Assembly (NCBI GenBank): GCA_032629725.1
Contig: JAFEVB010000010.1
Location: 124,001-188,000 of the forward strand
Direction of reading: 5' to 3'
Origin: Gremmenia infestans
Taxonomy: Eukaryota; Ascomycota; Leotiomycetes; Helotiales; Hamatocanthoscyphaceae
Length of the DNA: 64,000 nucleotides
In this document: piece by piece, positions 21,679-32,336 of the stretch
Layout: every line of letters starts with the position of its first letter
How positions within the stretch are numbered: position 1 is the first letter of the stretch
The notes under the pieces: generated by a model
Told to the model about the DNA's origin: nothing
Database searches by the model: none
The model's input: only the letters and a program-made list of their open reading frames with translations
Made by a program: the position numbers and the translations under genes

Positions 21679-24600
21679 TCAGTCTACTTTCATTCCAAAT
21701 CCTCGGCGGGTTCCCTCGAGCTTAGCAGGAGCGACATTCGAGATTGCAACATACTCTGGTACAGGCAAGTCCAACGTCTCTGAGAACTCATCCGAATCTT
21801 CAATCTTCTCTCTGAAAGCCCTCTCCCTTACTTGCTCCTCAAGGTCGATCTTCAAGATCTCCGCGACATCGACAGGAAGGGGCGTCGACAGCTGAAAAGT
21901 CTGACTAAATTCTTTCAATCGCTCGACAATTTTCTTCTGTGTCACCTTACGGCAGCAATCTACTCTTTCCTTCTGGCCCCTCCCAAACTTCACAAAAGCC
22001 TTCTCCTTGGGCTGTGGTGTCCGTACACGTTCCACAGACTCTAGAATACTATGATCTTTGCCGCCATTCACCTCACTGCTATCCATCCTGCTGGTGCTCC
22101 GACTCGTGATAGTAGCGATATCAGCCGGCATCGGCGTGGCGAGCTTAAACGTGTGCGAGAACTCCCTCAGTTCTTCCGCCTGGTTTCCTTCGGCGATTAC
22201 TCTCCTCACGGTGTGACGAAATTCGTCTGTGGTTCGGGTGAGTGTAGCAGAAGCGTATCTTCTCTTACTAAGGCCCTGAAATGTGCGACGGTCAAAGATG
22301 TCTTTCGCGATTCTAGAACTCGCGCTAGATTTTTGCTCTATACTGTTGAAGGTTTCTGTCGAGGTATTATTGGGCGTGGAATTGAATGTACCTTGTAAAG
22401 GTGTGTTCCTGGATTGCTCCTCGGGCGACGAAATGTTGGGTGTTGTACCACGCGTCGTGGGCGATTGTGTAGGTGTCTCTGAGTTCAGAAATTCCTGGAT
22501 ATCGTCTTGGAAACTTTCAAAGTCAGTGCTGAATCTGAGCGCAGATGTTATTGCAGGAACTAATCGGCGACTGGGTGGATTTCCAATCAAGGCTGTATCA
22601 GGACGCTCCCGGGCTGGAAATGTAAATGGCTCTGACTCGGACCCGTTGAAGCTTGGCTGTGACTTGAAATTTGGGAAGCTTTGGGCGAAGTTTGCTGTAA
22701 TAATTTGGACTTTCCCGAGCGCCCCTTTTCCTAGATCGCTAAGCTTGTATTTTCGGCATAGTACTCCGTCATGTGCCACAGTTTTCTCGTCGAAAGCCCC
22801 ATCTAGCTGTGGAACTTCGGGCAACTCAAAGTAGTCAGATGCTAGCGACGGACTTCGGGAAGCAGGATAGTATGATTTTTGGAGGGCTGGCCCTAAGTAT
22901 TCGGCTTTGATCGGCGTACGGCTCGGAGACAAGGCCCTGGAGGAAGCTTTGGTTAGTCGCACGGTTCGTTCCATGGTGTGAAACTAAAGCAACTTACTTT
23001 GCTTGCTCGAGTTGTTGCTGCTGGTCCTGCTTCGCCATTTCAATCGCAGTCGGACGATTCTTTAATTTGTTGACGATTTCCTTCATTTCAGGGTGCTTTG
23101 CAATCAACTCCTCAACGAACTTGGAGTATTGCTTCGTAGGCTTGACGATTGTATGAATCTCATTTGTGTCGCTTTCCACATCACTATCATATATTATAGG
23201 AGTTAATCGACCGAGCTCGACGGTAGCTTTGGGGTTTTTCGATTTTGATGGAGTATATTCGATGTTCTCCCCGGCTGAATACTCGTCGTCGGTCGTTAGA
23301 CTCTCGTACCGGATTCCGCGGTGATTCGCGAGATTGCCATTATTGGAAGTCTCCCTTTTCACTGACCAATTCGCTGCTTCGGTATCAAACATGGATGTAT
23401 CTGGCTCTTTTTTCCCGCTAGTTCTCTGCAGCTTCCTTGGTCCTCGCTGGCGAGTAGAGGTGCTCCCAGTGCTAGACATAGATGAGGTCCTTTCTCTCTT
23501 CATGCTTGCATTGGCTTGTCTTGGCCCCTGGATTGGAATCAATCCCATCTCATCAACAGCCATCTTCTCTTCGCTAAAAAGCCTTGCCCTCTCCAAGTTA
23601 ACATCCTCCAACCTACGACGTGCGCCCGACATCCTCTCCGGCGTAGTAACATTCGAATACTGGGAGCCATCGCCGCGTTCTCGTCTGTTTTCCCTCATTC
23701 TATCGAACTCTTGGTTGTTATAATCACTAGAGCGGTCATTTCTGGGCGTTCGGATGCCGTGAGCTTTCCGTTTCTTGTAGATGCAGTTTGGGTCGGTATT
23801 TCTGGGACACAGGGATCGGTAGTGGTCGCCTCTTACTTGGCAGCATGTGCAGACGTACAAGTCGGAGGGTGGTTTGTCATAGGATGGGTCCATGTTTGTG
23901 GGACAGACTTGGAGGTGATGTCCTGGTTGTAATTAGCATACATAAGGTAGATGGTTATCCCGCCCCGACAGGAATTTGGAAGAGATCCAAAGGAAGGAAC
24001 AAGTGAGCTTAGCATGGAGAAGGTGCGAACTGCCCCTTAGGGACCTTAGCATACCTTTCTCTCCACATCGATTGCAGGTGTAACTTTTAGGCGGAGGCTC
24101 TTGATACAGATCTCTCGAAACATCCCTCAACAACCACCGCGCCTCTTTCGCCTCTTTCGAAAGCCGATACCTATCCTCCTTCCTACTTGACTCCTCCCGT
24201 CTCTCAGCCCATGGCCTCTCCCATGCTCGTGGTCGTTCTCGCTCAAGGTCCCTTCGCTTGTCTACGGGAACAAGTGTTTCATTTCCATCCCCAAACACCT
24301 TTATGATATCCTTCGACGTGGGCGGATATCGCTTCTCCACAGACCGAAACTGTCCGTTCTCCTCTTTCCAGGCATTAACCTCTGAAATGAGCTCGTTTTC
24401 GCGGAAGCCACGTGAGCGCAGTGACTGAACCCAGTGCATCAGCGTATTTGACCAGTGTTCCGACAGCTTTGATGGTTCCTGGCGGTGGATCTCAAGCCAT
24501 TTGAGATACACGGCCATCGTATTACGTGACGAAGTCGTCAAGCTGATATTCTTCGCGAGATGCTTCAACGGCATTTTGAGGAGTTCTCTGTCGGTAAGGG

Positions 24601-24853
24601 ACGAAGGATCCAAGATGGTCTCCCCGAGAGCTGAGCTACCTGCGGACGACATCCTGGAAGCGCCTGTGTTGAATGGTCCTCTGTTTCTGAGACGAGCAAA
24701 CGGGAGTCCGTGGGGAGACGGGTTTGGAGAAGGCATCTTGGAGTTAAGCGAGTTGAAGCTTCCTTCCTGCTTTGTTTTGCTGCCAAAAGCAGCCTCCCGT
24801 GGTGAATGTGGCTCTGTAGATAACACCTTTTTCCTTACTCGATTTGTGCACAC
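21679..24853 (-). CDS. large protein with two CCHC-like zinc knuckles and C-terminal repeats
   Basis: Exons on the minus strand are 24853-24055, 23922-22998 and 22936-21679, giving 993 aa, or 954 if translation starts at MPSPNPSPHG (24736). Residues 100-180 are helical (LLKMPLKHLAKNISL). Intron 1 splits the first zinc knuckle: CNRCGEKG joins HHLQVC, an exact C-x2-C-x4-H-x4-C at about 260-273. A second, CTCCQVRGDHYRSLC, follows at 291-305. Such pairs bind RNA or proteins; the twin-knuckle RBBP6/Mpe1 type is one model, but no DWNN or RING domain is seen. The middle is charged and disordered. The C-terminus has three related units ending EFSHTFKLATPMPADI, EFSQTFQLSTPLPVDV and EFSETLDLPVPEYV. The third intron has a perfect GACTAAC branch. 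Function is not known. Confidence 0.82.
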
Positions 24854-25450
24854 TGAAACGGCTTCAAAGCTTCTTCAAGCAGACATCATTCTTCACGAAG
24901 ACTCATAATCTTCAGACTGCTGCCTTGCCTTCTAGAAGTCATGAGTTCGTTGTCCGAGGTTCAAAATGTTAATAACGGTGGCAGAGAATAAGGCCTAAAG
25001 ATTCCAATGACCTAGATACCTATAGGTACGTCTATCTACAGTAAATATGAGGTTGATTATTCTATGGAGGCTCAGCTGGTTTCAATCTGCAAGTACCCGC
25101 TGTGCAACGATGTTTAACTCGCTAAGCCATTTCCCCTGCATTTCACGGAAGCAAAGCTAACGTACCTACCTAATAGGCACTTTCTAAAGGCAAACACATC
25201 TATTCCATAGGAATAGTAGAGACGGAGGAATTGTAAATGTACATTTATGTATACTGGGTGCCGAACTTTGGATTATATTACTAGTAGGATATCAAAATCA
25301 AGTGACAATGATATGATCTATCTGAGACATTACCGACGGTGCTACTTAAACGCGTCAATCTCATTCGTTGTTGGCAACAGAGCATTGCTAAAGAGAGTGC
25401 CTCGACTCTTCAAGCACATGTTCAAAAGATATAGTCGCTCCGGATCAACG
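24854..25450. other. intergenic
   Basis: Between the start of the zinc-knuckle gene and the stop of the kinase gene. No RNA gene or repeat was seen; AT content rises between about 25000 and 25330. Confidence 0.4.
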
Positions 25451-26740
25451 CTATGGCACACACGCAAACCACTTATCCCCCAACAACTCCCCCGCAGTTG
25501 GACGGTCCCTGGGATCGAATTTCATAATCTTGAGAATAAACTCCTTGTCCTCCTCCGTCAAGCACTTGTCTTTAGCCAACACAAATGGCTTCAATCTATC
25601 ATTCTCGTAAATAAACTGGACAGCATTACCCAGTGCACTCCACCTAGGCTCGTCGTCCTCCGCAATAAGGGTTTCATAAGACGCAGGCAGCGGTCCAAAA
25701 GTAGCAAGCTGGCGAATCAGAACGTGGGTCAAATACACGTCGTCTGCAAAATCTGCGTCCTTGGGGTCTGGCTTAAAGATATGGTAATGGAGACCCCATA
25801 TGAGACTGATGAGCAGTGGGGAGAGTAAGTACGATTTCAGATAACTGGAGTAAAGAGTTGATACGTACAGTAGCACCAAATGACCATATATCAGTAGAGG
25901 GTCCCCAGCGGAGGTTAAGCATAGCCTCGGGGCTCCTGAAAATGGCAGCTCCTATATGTGGTCCATATACCCCAATTTTGAGATATTCCGCGGGATTGAC
26001 CCGACAAACATCTCCGAGGTCCGCTAGCTCTATATCTGCAAAACGGAGGGGGCCTTTGCCATGGTTGGCGAGTATGTTATCGGGTTTAATATCTATCGAG
26101 AATGAAAATTTTGTGGTATTAAGAAGATTGAGAGGTAGGCCTTACCGGTATGTGTATACCCCTCTTCATGCAACGCATGCAGTGCTTGGAGTATTCTTTT
26201 TGCGACGAGTTTCACATCTAACCCCTCTATAGCTTTCTCGGCAGATGCGGATAGCAAGTTAAAATCAAGATGCTTCAGGACCATTGCAGGAGGCCCTTTT
26301 ATTTCGTCTAATATCTGACGGATATACGGTCGACCTTGGAAATGCTTAAGAATATTTCGCTCATTTTCAAAACGTTCCGCTGGCGCTGTTTTGATAACGA
26401 CTTTTCCAGTTTGCGAACTTTGATGTCTGAACGTGATCAGCTATTTACCAGCTTAGGGAATAGACTGATGGTGTGATCGAAATATAGACGTCTATGAACT
26501 CACGTGGCTGTCCAGACGTTCTTGGCGACCTGCGCCGAAACAAAGTAGCTTCCAAGTTTTCCTTCAAGTCTTTGCCCAATCTTGATACTAGTGGCCATTA
26601 AGAATGAGTTACATTTCACGATATAAGAAACAAGAAGCAAATGTTGATAGGAACGAATCAATGTGTGCAAAGAAGGTAGAGTCAAATTGGCCGGGTTGAT
26701 AGTACGTACATCTATACCCCTGAACCTTAGCGAATTCCAT
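25451..26740 (-). CDS. protein kinase-like gene with one unresolved splice
   Basis: A kinase catalytic domain spread over five or so minus-strand exons. A likely first exon begins at 26740 (MEFAKVQG), although an ATG at 26598 also opens the frame. Resolved exons are 26598-26504, 26426-26146 and 26092-25869; the last runs to 25451. VVIKTA carries the ATP-binding Lys. HTDIKPDN, rebuilt across an intron, is the catalytic loop with Thr where most kinases have Arg. ELADLGD replaces DFG by DLG. FRSPEAMLNLRWGPSTDIWS matches the APE region, and FDPRDRPTAGELL the final helix. The glycine loop is poor. After SFGAT no acceptor restores the frame to LLISLIWGLHYHIF: the expected AG before CTGCTC is absent. 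The gene may be broken there or use an unusual site. Confidence 0.72.
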
Positions 26741-27744
26741 AGTGTTTAGAACCTGCGGGTCTATTTATCACAAAAATTAATTACTCTTTTTATAAGCGAT
26801 TATTAATTAACTTGTGACAAGAAAAATGAATCGCCTAAATATCACGAACCACCTTAAGACAAAAAAAGGGGCAAAAGGATTTACCCAAAAGGACAAAAAT
26901 TTAATGCACAGAAATCATGAATCCTGAAGTATTTCATTCAGGTTCATATAGGAATCGAACCAATATCTCCGGAATCAGAATCCGACGTGCTGACCATTAC
27001 ACCAACTGTAGATTTGTTAGTAGATATTCAGATATCCATTTGAGCGATGGATAACGTACTGAACCGTTGACGGTTATGTGAGCTGTGACGCCCATTGATT
27101 TAAGATTTTGTTTAGAGTTTTGCTTATTTTGATTCATACCAGTAGTAAGCCGATCATTAGCCGATGTTAACCCATCGTCATCTCAGCGCATTGCTCTGCT
27201 TCTTTTTTCATTCTGCGTTTACAAGGCAGGACGATAGGTTAAGAGGGTTTGCAATAAATAAAGTTTTCCGGAGAAAAGTAAAGCCACGTTGAGTGTTATG
27301 ATTATCATTCATATACTGTTAAAATGGAGTTGAACTGGTCCGATGTGCAACTATTGCAGGCCTGCCTCACTTATATTGCGCGGCCCGCCTCTGTATCTCG
27401 CGGGAAGAAATAGTTCTAAGATTATTCCTGTGTCGAACGCTCTGGCTTGGCTGGATATCTCAAATTTAAAGCTGACAGCTTGGCCTGTCCGCAGTTCCCG
27501 TCTGATTGTGGATGAATAGAGTGTTCCTTGAGACGAGAAATCTTGATGTCCAATATACTCTTGTAATTTTGATAATGAGCTACTTGCTCTTGGATCATTG
27601 TTAGCTGGTGAACAAAGTCTTGAATGAAAGTACAGTCCATACCATATAAATAGTACACTGCATTTGTCCATTCTATATCCCATTTTGGATTCCAGCCTCC
27701 TAACTCCATCGCTAAATCAAATGAAAAAAAGACATCTCGTCCCT
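26741..27744. other. gene-poor region with tRNA-like relic
   Basis: AT-rich from 26750 to 26930 and 27080 to 27330. A tRNA-Gln-like sequence lies at 26941-27010. Minus-strand frames between 27350 and 27748 look like downstream sequence of SNU23 rather than a gene, though one (27422-27748) is open for 108 codons without a recognised domain. Confidence 0.4.
26941..27010 (-). tRNA. tRNA-Gln(CTG)-like sequence, probably a pseudogene or SINE head
   Basis: Read on the minus strand, the D arm (GTGT...GCAC), the anticodon arm (TCGGA-TTCTGAT-TCCGG, anticodon CTG, Gln) and a T arm with loop TTCGATT (one mismatch in the stem) are present. Box A (TGGTGTAATGG) and box B (GGTTCGATTCC) match the Pol III consensus exactly. 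The 3' acceptor strand ATGAACC needs GGTTCAT at the 5' side, but the sequence there is CTACAGT, which cannot pair. A functional tRNA is therefore unlikely; a truncated gene or tRNA-derived repeat is more plausible. Confidence 0.6.
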
Positions 27745-28452
27745 TCATTTCTTCGACGTCCCAAACCCAACAATCCCCATACTAGCCATCATATCATCCT
27801 CATCATGCTCTCCCTCCACCCTAACATCATCCCCATACTCCTTTTTAACCAGAACCTCCTCCTCCTTCACCACCCTCTTCTTCTCCGCCGCCTCCCTCCT
27901 CTTCGCCCTCCTCTCCTCCCTCTCCTTCTCCTCAACCGCCTTGCTAATCTCCAACCTCTCCCCCAAACTCTTAACATTCTCCAGCTTCTCATCCATCAAC
28001 CTCTCCCACACCATCCGGATCCTCTCGTGCACCTCCTCGGCACTCGCCTTCTTAACCTCCCCACTCTCCCCAATAGCCAGCAAATGCTGCTTGCTATTAA
28101 CATGTTCCACCCACTGCAGATTATCCTTAAACGTCAAATCACAGTCCTTGCAATAGAACCCCGCGCCCCGTCCCCTCTTCCCCGTCGCCGCCCCCGCGGG
28201 CATGAGCACGATCTTGCCGACATTGGCAGAGACATCTAGACGCGAGTTGCGGGCCTCGGTCAGCACTTCGTTCCCCGAAGCGGGCTTGTAGTATTTTTTG
28301 CCTGCGAGCTTGGCTTCGTAGCGGGCTTTGGATTCTTCTTTCTCGAGGGCTTCGCGGGCTGCGGCTTTTTGCGCGTATTCGGCTCTGTCGAACTTTTTCC
28401 GGAAGTCGGTGTCGGAGGCTGTGGTATCGTAGGCGCCTTTTTTGTCTGTCAT
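27745..28452 (-). CDS. snu23: SNU23/ZMAT2, U4/U6.U5 tri-snRNP zinc-finger protein
   Basis: A 235-aa, intronless homologue of Snu23 (human ZMAT2), which joins the pre-catalytic spliceosome and contacts the U6/5' splice-site region. The start FRKKFDRAEYAQKAAAREAL is followed by basic linker KARYEAKLAGKKYYKPASG. A single U1-type C2H2 zinc finger lies at about 100-125: FYCKDCDLTFKDNLQWVEHV followed by NSKQH, with spacing C-x2-C and H-x5-H. A helical, Glu/Lys/Arg-rich tail (SLGERLEISKAVEEKEREER) continues to the end GIVGFGTSKK. Order and length agree with fungal Snu23. It is divergent from DPH5, with about 190 bases between starts. Confidence 0.92.
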   Translation of the reverse strand: MTDKKGAYDTTASDTDFRKKFDRAEYAQKAAAREALEKEESKARYEAKLAGKKYYKPASGNEVLTEARNSRLDVSANVGKIVLMPAGAATGKRGRGAGFYCKDCDLTFKDNLQWVEHVNSKQHLLAIGESGEVKKASAEEVHERIRMVWERLMDEKLENVKSLGERLEISKAVEEKEREERRAKRREAAEKKRVVKEEEVLVKKEYGDDVRVEGEHDEDDMMASMGIVGFGTSKK

Positions 28453-28644
28453 TGTTGCGGTTGCTACTTTGTGAGAGGTTGATGTTGTGGCTTGAAGGAT
28501 CAGGAGGTGTGGAGGGAGAGCTTGAATTATTTGGGGCTACGTACGATAGGGAGGCGGTGTGGTGGCAGAAAATGGAGGGGTATGAAATTTTGTCCTCCCC
28601 TCCCTAATTCGTCTTTCTCTTTACATCACAACAAGCTATTTAAA
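28453..28644. promoter_or_regulatory. compact bidirectional promoter (SNU23 / DPH5)
   Basis: Only 192 bases separate the two start codons, so both promoters must share this interval. No clear TATA box was seen on either strand; the right side is pyrimidine-rich just before the DPH5 ATG. Confidence 0.55.
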
Positions 28645-29637
28645 ATGTTATACTTGATTGGCCTCGGCCTCTCTGATGAGACAGATATCACAGTCAAAGG
28701 GCTTGCCATCGTAAAGAAAGCATCCCGCGTCTACCTCGAAGCATACACATCCATCCTCCTAGTCGACAAAAGTATTCTGGTAAGCGCCTTGCTTTGGAGA
28801 CTGTCTTAGAGAGAGCTGACGCTGATGGACAGTAGGAGCAATACTATGGCCGAGAAGTAATCATCGCCGATCGCGAGATGGTAGAAAGTGCCAGCGACGA
28901 CATTCTCCACGATGCGCAAAACGTCGATGTAGCGTTCTTAGTCGTCGGAGACCCCTTTGGGTATTCCAATTCCACCATCCTCTGTGTCCCTTCTCCCACT
29001 AACAAGTATAAACAGGGCAACAACACACACCGATCTCGTCCTGCGCGCCCGCTCCCTCAACATCCCCATCTCCACCGTCCCGAACGCATCAATCATGTCC
29101 GCCATCGGCGCAACGGGGCTCCAGCTCTACAACTTCGGGCAGACGGTATCGATGGTGTTCTTTACGGATTCCTGGAAACCGGCGTCGTTCTACGATCGGA
29201 TTCGGGAGAATCGCACGATTGGACTGCATACGCTTGTTCTGCTGGATATCAAGGTCAAGGAGCAGAGTTTGGAGAATATGGCGAGGGGGAGGAAGGTTTA
29301 TGAGGAGCCGAGGTATATGACTGTTGGCCAGTGTGCGGCGCAGATGCTGGAGATTGAGGAGGTGAAGCGGGAAGAGGGACAAGACCAGGCAGGGGTGTAT
29401 ACGGAGGAGAGTTTGGCGGTGGGCGTTGCCCGGGTTGGGGGAAGCACGGAGAAGTTTGTTAGTGGGACATTGAAACAGCTTTGTGATGCCGATGAGGAGT
29501 TGGGTGGACCATTGCATAGTTTGGTATTGTTGGGGAGGAGAACACACGAATTGGAGAGTGATTATGTGAGGGAGTTTGCGGTGGACAAGGAGAATTGGGA
29601 TAGGATTTGGAAGAGGGATTATGCGGGGCAGCAATGA
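28645..29637 (+). CDS. dph5: DPH5, diphthine methyl ester synthase
   Basis: Uses S-adenosylmethionine to methylate the 3-amino-3-carboxypropyl-histidine on elongation factor 2 during diphthamide synthesis. Exons are 28645-28779, 28836-28960 and 29016-29637, giving 293 aa (yeast 300). The start [20 protein letters not shown] is the family signature. [20 protein letters not shown] is rebuilt across intron 2 and contains the GDPF motif of the cofactor site. [40 protein letters not shown] and [20 protein letters not shown] follow, as in other Dph5 proteins. The acceptor of intron 1 is CAGTAG; an AG three bases earlier would insert an in-frame TAG. Cytosolic. Confidence 0.95.
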
Positions 29638-29782
29638 AACGACTGGAGTAATAATATTAAAGCTTCATGGGTATTTCTATCTGATTGTAGTCCGTTCTAT
29701 GTTTATTTTTCCAACCCTTTTAAACACCTTGCTAAATCGTCACCTTAAATGAATAGTAGCTTTGTACTTGTAGAATGTCTTC

Positions 29783-30760
29783 TCACTCCTCAGGAATAGT
29801 CTTTCTCCTGCCAAAGAATCCCTTTAATTTTGCATTCCTCGGCGGGGATCGTATATGGGGCTCCTCCCTATCCACACTGCCCCCTATAGGCTCATCCGGA
29901 GGAGCTCTTTCCTCATCTCCAACAACCACCACAAACCAGCCAATATCCGCATCTTTCTGCAATCCATCCCTCAATTTCTCAATCCATCCCAACCGCCTAC
30001 TCTTCCGTCTGAATTCTCTCGGGCTCAATTCACCTCCCAGCGTTCCCGAACCAGCAGAACTCAGTTCCTCCTCTTCACCCTTTACCCTCGCCTCATACTT
30101 GGCCATCTCCTCCGTCAACGATACGCCTAGCGGGACCTCCATCATATAATCCCCCACATACGCGTGCGGCTGGCTCACAGCAGACATATCATCTGGATCA
30201 TACTGCTCCAGCAGCTTCACCGCACTCCAATCATTGAAAGAAGGCTGTTTTTTCTTCTCCTTTATCCGTGGCATCTGCATCGTACTCGCACTCGCACTGC
30301 CTATCGAAGACCCCATACTCCTCCCCAGCGATTGCGCCCCGTTGCCATTGCCATTCCCATTGCCATTCACCAACCCATTCCTAGCCCCCTCCGTCACAGG
30401 CCTCTTCAAACTCGCCCTTCTCGCACCGTTCCCGTTTCCGTTCTGCGAGAGCAAAATGAGCGAAGACAGAGACCGCGAGCTGGAATTCCGCTTCGTGAGT
30501 GTCCGCCTCCCACTCGCCGGGACCTGTGCCTGTGCCTGTGTCTGTGTATGGGGCGGCGGCTCCGGGCGCGCGTAAGATGGAGGTGGGGGGTTGCTGGGTG
30601 GCAGGAAATCGTAGAGCGAGTAGAAGGAGTTGAGGAAGGTGGCGGAGGTCGCGGGGGCCATGATCCATTCTGCGGCTGCGTCGTCGAGGTTGTTGATTAT
30701 GATGTGGATGCGGATCATGGAGCGCTGCCAGCGGAAGCCGTGGACTAGGTATGTTGGCAT
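29783..30760 (-). CDS. flbE: FlbE-like developmental regulator
   Basis: A 325-aa intronless protein. The start MPTYLVHGFRWQRSMIRIHI with NLDDAAAEWIMAPATS resembles the N-terminus of FlbE, an upstream activator of asexual sporulation in Aspergillus. VKLLEQYDPDDMSAVSQPHA with YVGDYMMEVPLGV, then DADIGWFVVVVGDEERAPPD, are the other matching blocks. Between the first and second block lies a low-complexity insert with QTQAQAQ and alternating Asn-Gly (about 11 residues), encoded by hexanucleotide repeats, which makes it longer than Aspergillus FlbE (about 200 aa). No DNA-binding domain is visible. The identification rests on recalled sequence likeness, not a search. Confidence 0.65.
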   Translation of the reverse strand: MPTYLVHGFRWQRSMIRIHIIINNLDDAAAEWIMAPATSATFLNSFYSLYDFLPPSNPPPPSYARPEPPPHTQTQAQAQVPASGRRTLTKRNSSSRSLSSLILLSQNGNGNGARRASLKRPVTEGARNGLVNGNGNGNGNGAQSLGRSMGSSIGSASASTMQMPRIKEKKKQPSFNDWSAVKLLEQYDPDDMSAVSQPHAYVGDYMMEVPLGVSLTEEMAKYEARVKGEEEELSSAGSGTLGGELSPREFRRKSRRLGWIEKLRDGLQKDADIGWFVVVVGDEERAPPDEPIGGSVDREEPHIRSPPRNAKLKGFFGRRKTIPEE

Positions 30761-31593
30761 GTTGGGGGCGTTGTTGGTGTTTGTAGAAGCTGGAGCTGGA
30801 GCTGGGGCTGGATTGTCGGGACGCAGGTGGGGCGTGGATGGGAGTAAGGTTCGTAGGGGGTATGGCGCATGAGATGAGATGTGTTAATCGTGGAGGGATC
30901 TAGAGCCGTGCCGCGGTGCATGCACGCAGGCTGGTGTGGTGATACAGTACAGTACGAGTACAGATCTCTAGAAGCTTGCAGCCGGTGTTCGTTCAAGTAA
31001 CAAGTGAGGCTTGAGATCAGCCTTCTACCAGGCTCCGTAAGTTGTTATTCCTCGGCGCCAGCGCTAATCAATTGAGCTACCTTGCTCCGTATAGCTAAAG
31101 GTTCGGGTGTCGATGATGCGGTAAGTAAATCATTCGGTCACAGTATATCCGATCATCCTCAATCACTTCTCGTTGGGAGTCCTTACTCCTTACTCTTTAC
31201 TCAGTAGATGATGAAGAAAGGAGAGAAGAAACTTTTTTTCTCTCTACCCCTACCTAGCCTGGTACCCTTGAGTGAGATGCGGTGAGGTTGTCGATCACTG
31301 GAAATTACTGCACTGTATTGCGGGGGCCACCCCACCCCACCCCAGCTAGCAAGACCCCTGTAGGTAACTCGACAGCACAGCTTTGAGCTGTTATCGGACA
31401 AGTGCCCGCTGTCAGGTCGTCGGTGGCTTTCAACAGTCGTCGCGTTTCTGAATCACGGGTCAGGTCAGGCGTCACTCGTGCTGGCGGATTACAGTTACAA
31501 TAAGTAGGTAGTTTTGGAAAGAATACCTTAGTTCACTTAATAAGTAAGGGCAGGAGTATAAAAAATACAACCAAGTGAATTCTTCATTGAACA

Positions 31594-31639
<46 letters not shown>

Positions 31640-32336
31640 CTAGAACACGACTTTAAAGCTTAGATACCCATACTCCGCAATATAAATTTCCAGGAGGAAT
31701 AATATAATAGTACTCTAGAGGTAAAACTGATATTACCTTACTACCCTTGTTAATAATTATTTTAGCAAAAGTATCTACTCTAGAAAGCTTATAAAGGCAA
31801 AAAAGTAAGTGAGTGTGCATCGCCGATGAATAAATGATGGATGTTATTGATTATTATATACGCATAATGAATTTAGCTTCAGATTTATTGTTATACCGTA
31901 AGCAAGTGATCTGTGTTTTTCCTTTTCATATGATAGGCATTCTTTTATGTAATAACATATCACATTAGCATATTCTTTATGCTTTAGTAGAGAGTAAGTG
32001 CCCCTGATATCCTTCGCTTAACGCTACAAAGAGGGCTGCGTATTCAAAGAACTGCTAGTAACCGGCACATATATAGGTAATAACCATCATGACAGAATCC
32101 TATACTTAGTAAACTTTCATTCAAATTCAAACCATTCGTAAAATTCATTTCATTTCATTCATTTCATCAAGACATCTAGCTATATAACTACCCTATTCTA
32201 TCTATCTATCTATCTATCCATAATCCATCCAGCAACTCCCCCCCTGCCCCCCCTTTTTCCTTCAATTTCCACTCTTCATTCTCCTTCTCTCACTGACATG
32301 ACAGTCTGGCACCAACACTAACAACCTCCCCTTCCT
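30761..32336. other. intergenic between FlbE-like and GH16 genes
   Basis: Promoter of the FlbE-like gene on the left. A CT microsatellite at 31597-31637, AT-rich sequence at 31680-32020, and a TCTA repeat (about 32196-32217) lie further right. Around 31040-31090 the minus strand has a tRNA D-arm-like GGTAGCTCAATTGATTAGCG, but no B box follows. No gene is supported. Confidence 0.45.
31597..31637. repeat. (CT)n microsatellite
   Basis: An uninterrupted run of about 20 CT units. Such tracts are length-polymorphic. Confidence 0.95.

Noticed and set aside
27422..27748. Minus-strand frame starting MKGRDVFFSFDLAMELGG
   Set aside because: It overlaps the end of SNU23 and lacks any recognised domain; more likely downstream sequence. 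It remains possible but unsupported.
31040..31095. tRNA-like D arm on the minus strand
   Set aside because: GGTAGCTCAATTGATTAGCG looks like a D arm, but no B box, T arm or matching acceptor stem follows.
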